Made by a program: the position numbers and the translations under genes. This document shows positions 35,349 to 44,881 of a stretch of DNA of 64,000 bases, one piece after another. Every line of letters begins with the position of its first letter. Position 1 is the first letter of the stretch. The notes beneath the pieces were generated by a model. The model ran no database searches. It had not been told where the DNA came from and saw only the letters and a program-made list of their open reading frames with translations. Source of the DNA: Cyanophora paradoxa (Eukaryota > Glaucocystophyceae > Cyanophorales > Cyanophoraceae); assembly GCA_004431415.1 (NCBI GenBank), contig QPMI01000325.1, positions 1 to 64,000 on the forward strand. The letters run 5' to 3'.

Positions 35349-36917
35349 TCAGGACCAGTCGTCGCCGCCGCCGAGGAGGCCGCCGAGCTTGGACTTGCTC
35401 TTCTTGTCGCCGCCGCCGCCGAGGAGGCCCGAGTCCTCCCCGCCCGGCGACATCATCGTCGCCTCGCCGCCCTCGGGCGAGGCGTTGCGCCGCTGCGGCT
35501 GCTGCTGCTGGCCCCCGCCGAAGTCCAGGTTCTGGATGAAATCTATCGCGCTCTCCGACTGGGCCTTCCCCGCCGTGGAGACGGTCAGGCCGTGCGGGTT
35601 GTGCGAGCCGCCCGAGTGGTAGTGCGACGCCTTCGGGTGCTGGTGCACGGGCGGCGTCGCCGGCGCCGGCGCGCTCGTCGAGAAGAAGTCGAACAGGTCC
35701 GCGCTCTGCTGCTCCGCCGCCTTCGCCGCCGCAGCCGCCTGCGGAGGGCGTGCCGCCGCTGCCGCGGGCTGGGAGCCTGTCGCTCCCGTCAGCCGGGGCC
35801 GGGCGGGGAGGAGACGGGGACGCCGCACTGGCGAAGAAGTCCACGTTGTCAGAGGCCGGCTTGACGGCCTGCTGGGAGGAACCAACGTTCGCGGGGAAGT
35901 GCTGCGGGATCTGCGGCGCGCCTCGCCGGTCGGCGCCGGCGAGGGGTCCGCCGCGCCCGCTTACCTTGCCGCCCCTCGCCGGCGGGCTCTCGATCTTGTC
36001 AAAGTCATCGTCCATCGAGAGCATGCCTCCGGGACTGTCCGCGTTCGCCACCTGGTTGCCGACTGAGGCGTAGTTCCCACCGGCGCCGGAGAAGAGGTTG
36101 CTCAGCTTGTCCAGCGTCGATCCGTTCCCCACGATGGAGAGTGTGCCCCCAGGCAGCACCTTGTGACCCGCCTGCTCCACCGAACGCCCTGCGTCCGAGG
36201 CGGTCAGCCACCGGGGCCGCGCGCCGCCGGGCGCAATCAGAGCACCGAGCTTCTCGAAGCCACCCTTCATGTCTTGGACGCCGTCCTTCAGCTTGTCGAA
36301 GATCACCCCGACCGAAGGCTGCGTGAGCGGCTGCACAGGGAAACAACTGAGCTTGGCTTCCAAGCCGCCCGACTTGGCAGCACTCACTTTGAGCGCCTCG
36401 GCAGGCGATTTGCTTCTTGGGGAGATCCCGCCGGACGGGGCGGTTGGCAGCTTCATCGCCTGAGAAGTAGATTGTTGCACGGGGCCGCTCGTCACAACAG
36501 GCCTGCAGGATGGTGTGCGCGTGAGCGAGCGCTGCCGGTAGATGTCAGCGAGCACTTACTTCTGATTCATCTGGATGCCTGCCTTGGCCAGCTTATCTCG
36601 TGCCTCGTTGAGCTGCTGCTGAAGAGCTTGCCGAGCGGCCTGCACGTATGCAACACATCAGCGTCGTGGCGACCACTTCTGACAAGGCTCACGATCTCTG
36701 TGTCGAGGGACGCGCGCAGAGACTGGATCTGCGCGATGTAAAGTTTCTCCTGCGCCCAGTGATTAGCTGGACGCGCGTTTGCGCGGCTGGACTTCGGTAC
36801 TCTTGCCTTCTCATCGCTCATTCCCATGACTCCGCCCGACGAGCCCTCGTTCAAGCGGCGCCGGAGCTCGTCCAGCAGGTCACCATTGCTGAGCAACTTC
36901 GCAGCAACAGCCGCCAT
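35349..36917 (-). CDS. low-complexity protein with adaptor-like short motifs, unknown function
   Basis: Family not recognised. The N-terminus is helical (MAAVAAKLLSNGDLLDELRR; then EKLYIAQIQSLRASLDTEIV; QQQLNEARDKLAKAGIQ), suggesting a coiled coil. The middle is Ser/Pro/Gly-rich with amphipathic patches (GVIFDKLKDGVQDMKGGFEK; NGSTLDKLSNLFSGAGGNYA). The C-terminal third has motifs NVDFFASA, ADLFDFF and AIDFIQNLDF, then a Lys/Gly stretch and the end GGDDWS at 35349. DFF/FDFF and acidic-Trp motifs resemble those that bind clathrin-adaptor appendages, so a trafficking accessory role is possible, but this is inference from short motifs. At least four introns are needed to keep frame. Confidence 0.6.
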
Positions 36918-37154
36918 CGACAGCCGAGCGGTTGACCTTTAGATCCGCGCGGCAGCTGACGTCGCTTGTCCGGGCGCTTGCGATCCTCGCTGTACTAATG
37001 CTTGTTGCCACTAGACCAGACCAGGTGCACTGATCTACTATTCCGCAGCACACGATCGCCTTCAAACACGTTTTGAAATTCGCGTAGCCCCCATTCAAAA
37101 CCGCGGCATAACCGCCGAAGCGCGAGCGCAGCATTAGCTACAGCGCAGCATTAG

Positions 37155-38333
37155 ATGCCGCGGGCGCTGCGGGCCGAGCCGGCGCTTGCGGCATCAGAGA
37201 TAGACCACGAAGTCATCGAGCAGCGGGGTCCTCGCCCAGACGACGCCTACCTTCCGCTCGTCCTCGCACACGGACTGGACAGTGGCCTGCCGACATGGGA
37301 TCCGATCGTCGAGGGGCTGACGCAGCGCGGCGTCCCGGTTGTGCGCTACAACGCACGGGGATCGGGCGGCACGCCTGCAAGGGGGGACTTTCTTACACCA
37401 GAGACCCAGGCGGGTGATCTACTTGCCCTCATTGACGGCCTCGGTCTGCCCTCGGTCCCTCTCGAATGGGATGCCAGCTTGCTGCAACTTACAGGCCTCT
37501 TCGGCAGGCCTCCGGCGCGCCAACCTTCTGGGCCACTCCCTTGGTGCCCGCACCTGCCTCCAATTCTCCGCCATGCACCCCGATCGTGTCGGCTGCGTCG
37601 TCTTCGAGGTGCGCGGTGCGGCGAGGCGCGCTGCGTGCGCTGATGTGCTGTACGCGTCGCGGGGGGCGAGCAGGACATGGAGTTCGTGCGGCGGGGCCGG
37701 GCGCGCACGGAGGAGGCGACGCTGGAGCGGGCGGCGCAGCTGCGCGAGGCCGAGCCGCCGCCGGGGGCCGCCTGGGCCCTCCCCGACCTAGAGCGCGTCC
37801 TGGAGCGCATGTACGGGGCGGAGGACGAGCGGGCGCGCGTGGAGGGGAACCCGAAGGTGCGGGCGCGGGGCGGCGCGTACGAGCTCTCCTTCACGCCGCA
37901 CGTCAACCCCCTCTGGTCCTACTTCGCCAACTGCCTCGACCTCCACGACGAGGCCCGCTCCCGCCCGCCCCCGCCGCCTCGCCCCTCCGGCCCCGGCCGA
38001 GGCGGCGGCAGGTGGCGGCGGCGGCGGCGGCGGGCGTGCCGATGCTGCTCGTGCGGGCGGAGCCCGGGCAGTCGGCCGTCACGGAGCGCGGCGCGCGCCT
38101 CTTCCTCCAGGCAGCCGGCCCCGCCGGCCGCGTCGCCATGGTCCGCAACGCCGGCCACAGGTCCGTCCCCCGCCCCCGCGCCGGCGCGCGTCTGAGGGGG
38201 CGGCAGCATCCACGGGGCGCGCCCGCAGGAGTTCCTCCGCCTCGTCCTCGAATTCCTCGAGGCGCAGCCGCGCTCCCGCGCCGGTCCCCGCGCTCCTGCC
38301 GCCCCCGCCGGATACGCGCCAAGCCCCGCGTGA
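37155..38333 (+). CDS. alpha/beta hydrolase family protein
   Basis: Serine-type hydrolase of unknown substrate. LVLAHGLDSGLPTWDPIVEG carries the oxyanion HG motif. PVVRYNARGSGGTPARGDF, then DLLALIDGLGL, and the nucleophile elbow LLGHSLGARTCLQFSAMHPD (G-H-S-L-G) follow. The cap region includes DLERVLERMYGAEDERARVE and YELSFTPHVNPLWSYFANCL. The acid/His end is VPMLLVRAEPGQSAV, RVAMVRNAGH and an exon PQEFLRLVLEFLEAQPRSRA. Catalytic Ser and a His in NAGH are present; the Asp probably lies near VRAEPGQ, where the family often has D or E. Introns with GTCCCT, GTGCGC and GCCCGC-like donors separate five exons. The divergent gene at 36917 leaves a 237-base spacer upstream. Stop TGA at 38331. Confidence 0.82.
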
Positions 38334-39077
38334 CCTGCCAGACCGTCGGATTGCCGCCCGGCGGCCCGCCTTCGTCCCTGCCCGGGACACCCCCCTGCCC
38401 GCGGCCGGCCCCACCAAGTCGCCCCGGCGCCAGCTGCCAAGCGGTTCACGATACGGTCCTGTTCCTGCAAAAGGTAACTAAGCCGTTATCGTTACTTGCA
38501 AATGCGTCTCGCACGCTCATCACCGCGCTCGACCTCAGGGACGGCGTAGAAGGGAAATGATCAGAGTATTTACCTCGGACTCTCAAGTTCTATGCAATGA
38601 TGTGGCATTGTTGCGTGCAGTGTGAGGACCCGGGATGATTCGGGGAATCACTAGCCTCTCGCGAGATGGCCTATTGGTAGAACTGCCGCCTTGACACCCC
38701 TTAGTCGTTGGTTCGACTCCGGCTGGGTCCGGGTCGCAACGCGTCCATAACAGCATATAGCTAGTAGCCGCGTCGCCCCCGGCTCGGCCGCGGCACTGGC
38801 AGGTGGTCGGGCCATGTGCCGCGCACGCAAGCGCTGCGGCCGTGGCCACTCTCCTTCACTGCACGTAGCGGCTTACCAAAACACATGCGCATGCTTAAGC
38901 TTACGTACACGCACAACGCATGCACGAACCGATCAAATTCGACTTTCGCGCCGTACCCCCGTCCAACCGCAAAGCCCCGCCGAAAGAGCGCGAGCAAGCT
39001 GCAGCTGAGGTGGCAGCGCGCATTTGAGTTGGCTGCACAGCCCCGCGGCGACGCCCGCGGCGGGCAGCCTGCTAGAG
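38334..39077. other. intergenic region with a tRNA-like element
   Basis: About 740 bases between two + strand genes. The only structure I can support is the tRNA-like element at 38626-38731. TATAGCTAG occurs at about 38757. Confidence 0.5.
38626..38731 (+). tRNA. tRNA-like element, possibly degenerate (Val-GAC-like loop)
   Basis: GGACCCG at 38626 can pair with TGGGTCC at 38724 as an acceptor stem with one G-U pair. GTTGG-TTCGACT-CCGGC at 38706-38722 forms a T-arm and contains an almost perfect B box. TGGCCTATTGGTA at 38667 resembles an A box. A loop TTGACAC would give anticodon GAC, but its flanks do not pair, and the span is about 30 bases too long between acceptor and A box. It may be a tRNA pseudogene, a tRNA with an unusual intron, or a tRNA-derived SINE fragment. 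Confidence 0.3.
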
Positions 39078-41985
39078 ATGCAAGAAACCGCTGTGCTCAT
39101 CTGCGGCTTTCTCTTCACAACATCGGTTGCCATCATAGTATGCTACCGGCTTGCAGCACCGAACGTAGGGTGGCACGCGCGGATTACCACAATCGTCGCG
39201 TGGTCAGCCTCCTACTTCATCATCCTTCTCTTCCCGGCCGACCTCGCGACTGTGCGCCAGCGGTCCCGCGCGTTCAGTTCGTTAGCTATCAGCGTCCTGA
39301 TGCGCCGGCAGACGCTCACGCACAACGCGGAAGTGGGGCGGGGAGTGTATGAAGGAATATGGCGCTTCGCGTGAGCACCGTACTTCCGGCCACGCGCCGA
39401 TCCCATTTGAGAGCTGCCATGTGCGCAGGTACTGGAACACGCAGATTATGAGTAACCTGCTCGTGCCTTTCCAGCAGTCTTATGTGGCGGTCCGTGCCCG
39501 GCTGCCGCCTAGCTTGCGCGCGGCCTGTCGGCTGATTCCTTTCCTTTTTGTTCGTGCTTGCGAACGACTAGGCCGGAGAATTCACCGCGAAGACCAGATT
39601 GAAGCGGTTCGGAAAGGAGAACCTGCGGAAACTGATTATCGGCCTCGTTGTCGCCGTGATCGGCTTCATCATCATCGTCGCAAAGTACCGCTACCTTCTT
39701 AAGTTGTACGCGCTTTCCCAAGCTATGAAGGGCGTGTGCGTTGCCCGAACGTCTCGCGCAGCTCCAGCCTGCTGTCCCTCCTCATCGGCTTGGGAAACAT
39801 GTACGGACTGGTATTCTGCGTCCTTCTGCTCGGATATGGATGCGTTGAGGTGCCGTGCCTTGGCAGCATCGGCAGCAGCCCGCGGCGCTCCTCTGACCGG
39901 GCTGCCGCCCCAGATCCCGCGGCACCTGTGGTACTACGGGGACATGGACCGCCTGCTGAAGGCCTCGCAGTACCGCGCGGTTACGGTCGACGCAGCGATC
40001 ACCGACGCGCGCTCGCGGCTCGCCATGCACAGCAGCGTGCGCGGCCCCGCGGCTGGCGGCCCCCACGGGCGGCTTGACGACCCCCCCCTCCGCCCCCCCT
40101 CCCCCCTCCGTGCAGCGCGCCCTGCAGGCGGAGCAGCTGATCCCCGAGGGTCATGCGCTGCGCCGGTACATCGACGTGGTCGTGAAGAAGGTGCGCCGCG
40201 CCCTGCCCCCGCTGCCCCCGCCTCCCGGCTCCCCCGCCCCCCCCCGCGTGCCGGCGCCGAGGGCGGGCGCGGGGCAGATCCCGTCGGACTTCGACCTGGA
40301 CAGCGCGGCGAGCCTGATGGACGCGAACGAGATGGCGCTGGCGACGTGGCGGCAGGACGACAACACCTTCCCGAAGCTCGTCCAGCTCCACCGCGACATG
40401 AAGGACGCCGTCCTCTCCTACATCCGCGCCAACAAGTGCCGCCCCCGCCCTCGCCCCCCGGCCGCCCCCCCCGCCCCCGGGGCGGAGGCCGAGGGGGCGG
40501 CGCAGCGAGTGGACGCTGCTGGTGGGGGACGCGGTGGAGGCGCAGGACGTGATCTCCAACAGCGGCAACACCACGAAGATCTTCCACTCCTCCGTCCGCC
40601 CGCAGCGCGTGGGCAACCGCGCCGCGCTCGACGGGCTCGAGTGGTGGTGGAAGTGCCGCCTCCGGCAGCCGCTCTGCCGCGGCGTCGCCTGCCTCTTCAT
40701 GCTGATGTCGGTGATCGTGGTGTGGAGCGAGGTCACGATGTTCACGACGCGCTCGCTCTCGCCGTTCGGGCTGCTGCTCAGCCAGGGCGAGTCGTTCATG
40801 GCGGTGCAGATGATCGCCGCCCTGCCCCTCGCCTACATGGTCGCCTGCGCCTACTTCACCCTCTACAAGATCCGCCTCTTCTCCCTCTACCAGCTCCACC
40901 CCAACCGCCAGACCGACGCCTACTCCCTCCTCTTCAACGCCGGGTCCGCCCCGCGCCGCCCCGCCCCGGCGCCCCGCGCCGCGCACGGGGGGCCGACTCG
41001 TCGTGGCAGGTACGTGGCGCGCATCAGCTCGGCGCTCTGCTACAACTACATCAACATGCTCAACCTGAGCGACGACCTGCCCCTCACCGGCTTCGAGCGC
41101 GTGCGCCCGCCCCGCCCCGCCCCGCCCGGCGCGGCGAGGCGCGGGGCCGACGCGGGGGCCGGGGGGCAGATCATGGGCCCGGCGCTGCGCTTCTTTGGGT
41201 CCTTCTCGGAGGCGTTCAACTTCTACTTCCCGATGTTCATCGGGGTCTTCTTCGTGCTGAACGTCTTCAACGTGCCGCGGCGCATCCTCGCCCGCTTCGG
41301 CCTCTCCAAGCTCCTCACGAACACCGTCATCGACGAGGACCAGCTCGAGGAGGGCGCCCGCCTCCTCGCCCAGGGTGCCCCGCCCCGCCCCGCCCCGCCC
41401 CGCCCCGTCTCACCCCCGCCCCGCCCCGCCCCGCCCCTTGCCCAGCCCGGCGCCAGCAGGAGCGCCACGCGGCGAGCGGCGGGAAGCGCGGGGTGCGCGG
41501 CCGGCCCCTCCCCGCCGGCGGGGCGGCTCGAGCCGGGGCGCAGCACGGGGGGCGCGGGGCGCGCGGGGGACGCCGAGCTCCGCCTCCGCCTTCACGTACG
41601 ACCGGTGCGCGCTTTGGACGGGGCGGGCGGGGCGGGGCGCGGGGCGTGGCGGACGGGGCGGGGCGCAGGCACCCGTCGAGCTCGCCGGCGATGCTGCTCG
41701 ACGACGGGGACGACCTGCCGCGCGACGCCAGCATCGTGCGCCCGCCCCGCCCCGCCCCCCCCCGCCCCTGAGCCCCCGCAGCTCTCCATGGCCTCCACCC
41801 TGAGCACGACCCCCGTCCCGGAGACCCGCTCCGCCCTCGGCTCCCTCTCCGCCAAGTTCAGCAGCGCCCTCGCCAAGACCAAGCAGGGCCCGCCCCGCCC
41901 CGCCCCGTCCCGCCCCGCCCCGGCCCTCACCGCCCCCGCAGGCGGCTTCTTCACCTTCGAAAAGTTCGGGGGCGGGGGCTCCTGA
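39078..41985 (+). CDS. LMBRD2: LMBR1 domain-containing protein 2 (LMBRD2)
   Basis: Polytopic plasma-membrane protein of the LMBR1/limb-region family; LMBRD2 has been linked to GPCR signalling in animals. Membrane spans are visible in order: VLICGFLFTTSVAIIVCY, TIVAWSASYFIILLF, the family motif YWNTQIMSNLLVPFQQSYV, LIIGLVVAVIGFIIIV, GNMYGLVFCVLLLGYGCVEV, GVACLFMLMSVIVVWSEVTM, FMAVQMIAALPLAYMVACAY and YFPMFIGVFFVLNVF. Other family blocks: IPRHLWYYGDMDRLLKASQY, WWWKCRLRQPL, RLFSLYQLHPNRQTDAYSLL and ARISSALCYNYINMLNLSDD. The cytoplasmic C-terminus is long and low in complexity, interrupted by introns rich in CCCCG. The ending FFTFEKFGGGGS stops at 41985. Start at 39078 gives MQETAVLICGF, a short luminal N-terminus typical of the family. 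Confidence 0.9.
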
Positions 41986-42185
41986 ACCTCTTTCCTCCCT
42001 CTCGCCCTCCCCGCCACTACCCCGCCCTCCCCTTCGCTACCTCCGGCCACGTTTCGTCCCACCCTCCGTCTCATCTTCCTCCCCCCGCACCCGTACCCTC
42101 CCGATCCCCCACGCGCCCCCGTCTCATCGTCTAATTGAATTATCTTTTGAGCATCGAAACTTCCATAGGAAGCGCTGGCGACGCT

Positions 42186-42825
42186 TCAGGCGCCGCGGGG
42201 CCCCGACTCCGAGCGGCCCTTGCCCTGGGTCTCCACGCCGCGCGTCTCCTCCTCGGACTCCTCCAGCTGCTCCGCAGCCGACTGCATTCCCTTCTCGACG
42301 TGCTCTTTGATGTGCTCCCACGCCTTCGGGTCCAGTGCTGCACGGCCGCTTCAGGCGTTCGCGTTCGCAGAGGCGGGCGCCTCTAGCATGCGCACCTCGC
42401 CCCCGGTGTTTCCACGTCGAGGTGGCGATGAAGCGGCCGTGAGCGACGGGATCAGATTCGGGGTCCGGTTCAAAGAGCGAACTCCAGGCCTGGGCGCGTT
42501 CAAAAATGCCAAGCAGAGATGTAAAAATTAAAAAAGCGATTGAGCGCGTGCACACGTCGAGGAAAGCTGTACGGCCCGCTTCCGAGACTTCTCGCGGTGC
42601 ACATAAGCGTCAGTGCTGCGGCGACGGCGAAGTTCTCTATCAATGGAAATACGGCGCACTCTTTCTTCGCGCTTCGTGCGAGAGGTCGGCAACAGCGTGT
42701 GCCTCTTTCCGCACGAAGTCCTCCGCCGCGCGCTCGAGCTCGCGCAGCTTCTCGCCGGGGCCAGACGCGAGGCTGCGGCGGACGCGGAGCACCCCGCGCG
42801 TGCGTGCTGCGGCGCGCGAGAGCAT
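42186..42825 (-). CDS. small probable mitochondrial protein, unknown family
   Basis: The start at 42825 gives [20 protein letters not shown], a textbook amphipathic Arg/Ser/Ala mitochondrial presequence. A helical segment follows (EKLRELERAAEDFVRKEAHA, then VADLSHEARR). Downstream exons read WSSLFEPDPESDPVAHGRFI, then ALDPKAWEHIKEHVEKGMQS joined across a GTGCGC intron (about 42384-42335), and the acidic tail EESEEETRGVETQGKG to the stop at 42186. Introns between about 42650 and 42480 are not resolved, so the middle is uncertain. I do not recognise the family; size and composition would suit an accessory subunit of a mitochondrial complex. It is divergent from the peroxiredoxin gene, 179 bases away. 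Confidence 0.5.
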
Positions 42826-43004
42826 TCTTCGTTCGGTACAGGGGTACAGACGTGTGCAGGGGGGTAAATACTGCCGACCTCTGTCTCGTGGCACGCGGCG
42901 CGTCGACATCGATCAGAACGTGATAAGGTTCGTTTGAGTGCGCGCACAGGGATAGCGAGAGAGCACGAGCTGTCGCTGCGGGGGATCGGGGGAGCGGGAG
43001 AAAA

Positions 43005-44077
43005 ATGCCGTCAGCGTTCGTCTTCTCCGTCCAACCAGCGGCGTTGGTCCCTTCAGCCCCGGCCCTCTTCTTGCGTCCCGCCGCTTTGTCTGGAGTCCGG
43101 CGCGTCGCTGCGCCAGCCATCGCCTTCCACGGGCGCCGCGCGTGGCTCGGTTCGGCCGCTTGGCGAGCCCGTCCGGCGCACGGGATTTCCGCCGGCCCCT
43201 GGGTATTCGATCGCCGACGCTCGCTCATCAGCTGTCAGCAGCAGCCGTCGATGGCGTCCCTAATTCCTGGCGACGCGGCGCCGGCGTTTGCCACTGTCGA
43301 TCAAGCGGGTGCAGCGCGAACTTTGGACTCGCTCCTCGAGGAGAGCGGCAAGCTCCTGTGTCTTTACTTCTACCCGAAAGGTGCAGCGTCCCCGTGCGGC
43401 CGCCGTTGTTCGCGCTGACGCCCGGGCTCCAGACGACACGCCGGGATGCACGAAGGAGGCGTGCGGCTTCCAGTCGCTCGCGGCGAAGCTGCGCGAGGCG
43501 GGCGTCCTCGTGGCGGGGTGCAGCCCCCAGAACGAGGCCTCCAAGGCCAAGTTCAGCAAGGTGCCACTCCCCGTCTCGCGCCCCGTGCGCCGCGCGCGCC
43601 TGACGCCAAGGGGTCGCCAGAAGTACAAGCTGAACGACGTGATCCTGCTGGCGGACGAGGAGCACGCGATCGCGGAGGCGTACGGCGTGTGGCAGAAGAA
43701 GAAGTTCATGGGGCGCGAGTTCATGGGCGCCCTCCGCTGCACCTTCCTCGTCGACAAGGAGAAGAAGATCGCCAAGGCGCGCCCGCGCGCCGCTCGCCGC
43801 CACGGCGCCGCGCCGGCCTGACGGCGGGCGGCAGGTGTACAGCAAAGTGTCGCCGGCGGAGCACGCGGCGGAGATCCTCGCGTTCGCCTGCGGCGAGGGC
43901 GGCCCTGCGGCTGGCGGCGAGGGGCAGGGCGGGGGGCCCAAGGCGCGGGCGAAGCCGGGGGCCAAGCGGGGCACGAAGGCCGCGGCGGCGGAGAGGGCGG
44001 CCTCTGACGGCGAGGCGCAGGAGGAGCCGGCGGCGAGCGGCGCCAGGCGGAGCAAGCGCACGAAGAAGGCCGACTAG
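43005..44077 (+). CDS. PRXQ: peroxiredoxin Q / BCP-type thiol peroxidase
   Basis: Reduces hydrogen and organic peroxides using thioredoxin. The core begins SLIPGDAAPAFATVDQAGAA and KLLCLYFYPK. It is joined across an intron (about 43381-43432, GTGCAG donor) to DDTPGCTKEACGFQSL, where the two cysteines of TPGCTKEAC are the peroxidatic Cys and the resolving Cys five residues on, as in PrxQ. GVLVAGCSPQNEASKAKFSK, KYKLNDVILLADEEHAIAEA and KKKFMGREFMGALRCTFLVD complete the fold. About 85 residues precede the core (MPSAFVFSVQPAALVPSAPA...), Ala/Arg/Ser-rich, consistent with an organelle targeting leader. The C-terminus carries a Lys/Ala/Glu-rich extension of about 60 residues (for example ARAKPGAKRGTKAAAAERA) not usual in the family. 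Stop TAG at 44075; the next gene starts nine bases later in the same frame. Confidence 0.92.
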
Positions 44078-44086
44078 GCTGCGCCC

Positions 44087-44566
44087 ATGGCCTCCCCCTC
44101 CGCCCTCCTCCGCCCCTCCCTGCGCTCCGCCTTCCTCCGCCCCGTCCCGCGCCTCGACCTCCTCCGGCCCGCCGTCCGCCCCGGCCGCCCGCCATTCTTC
44201 GCCAGCCCCGCCCCCGCCGCCCTCGTCCCCTCTGCCCCGCGTCCCCCGGGGGCGCTGGGGACGGGCCCGGCGACGAGCGCGTGGCGGGCGCTGTCGGGGG
44301 GGACGGGTCGGGGGGCGGGGAAGCTGCGGTGGGGGGACTACGCGGCGGTGGCGGAGGCGCTGGACGAGGCGCACCCCGACGCAGACCTCCTCCGCATCCG
44401 CTTCCCCGAGCTGCGCGCCTGGGTCCTCGCCCTGCCAAACTTTGGGGACAACCCGGCCTTGTGCAACGAGGGGCACCTGGAGCAGATCCACGTCGCCTGG
44501 ATGGAGGAGCGCGGCGTCGACCTCGACTACGAGCCCCTCGAGCCCCCCGCCCCCAAGAAGCCCTGA
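44087..44566 (+). CDS. iscX: IscX (YfhJ)-like iron-sulfur cluster assembly accessory protein
   Basis: In bacteria IscX binds IscS and iron and tunes Fe-S cluster assembly. Here the C-terminal about 65 residues match it along its length: KLRWGDYAAVAEALDEAHPD, LLRIRFPELRAWVLALPNFG, DNPALCNEGHLEQIHVAWME. The conserved W near the start, the AHPD and the acidic DNP/NE region are all present. A leader of about 75 residues (MASPSALLRPSLRSAFLRPV...), rich in Arg, Ser and Leu and poor in acids, suggests mitochondrial import, where eukaryotic ISC assembly occurs. A single uninterrupted exon, unlike nearly all neighbours. It starts nine bases after the peroxiredoxin stop and in the same frame. Confidence 0.85.
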   Translation: MASPSALLRPSLRSAFLRPVPRLDLLRPAVRPGRPPFFASPAPAALVPSAPRPPGALGTGPATSAWRALSGGTGRGAGKLRWGDYAAVAEALDEAHPDADLLRIRFPELRAWVLALPNFGDNPALCNEGHLEQIHVAWMEERGVDLDYEPLEPPAPKKP

Positions 44567-44881
44567 CCACGAGCGCCTCTGTCGCGAACCCTAGGCGCGG
44601 CCTCTAGATCTGTCTCGGGCGCCCCGCCGCCGTACCGTGCGATAGATTAGACCGAGGCCTGTACAGATGTGCCCGCAGCATTCTCGTTTTTGCAGGCCTA
44701 GGAGGGCGTGGCGCGTTGGTAGAGGGGCAAGGGGGCGGCTGGGTTGCGCAATTGCAAGTTCGAATTCAGGCGCCGGCGGATCGGAGCCTTCGGAGGCGCG
44801 GCTAAGGACACGGCGAACGAAGAGGGGGTACACGTCCCGCGCGGCTACATAGGTACCTATAGCTAGACGCGCCGGATCCGG
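44567..44881. other. intergenic spacer with tRNA promoter-like boxes
   Basis: Spacer before the SMC gene. TGGCGCGTTGGTAGAGG (from 44710) resembles a tRNA A box and AGTTCGAATTC (from 44758) a B box, 48 bases apart, but no full cloverleaf can be folded by eye. CTATAGCTAG lies at about 44857, just before the SMC start at 44882. Confidence 0.4.

Noticed and set aside
38626-38731. A normal, complete tRNA gene
   Set aside because: Acceptor and T-arm pair, but the D-arm and anticodon stem do not, and the length is too great. Kept only as tRNA-like.
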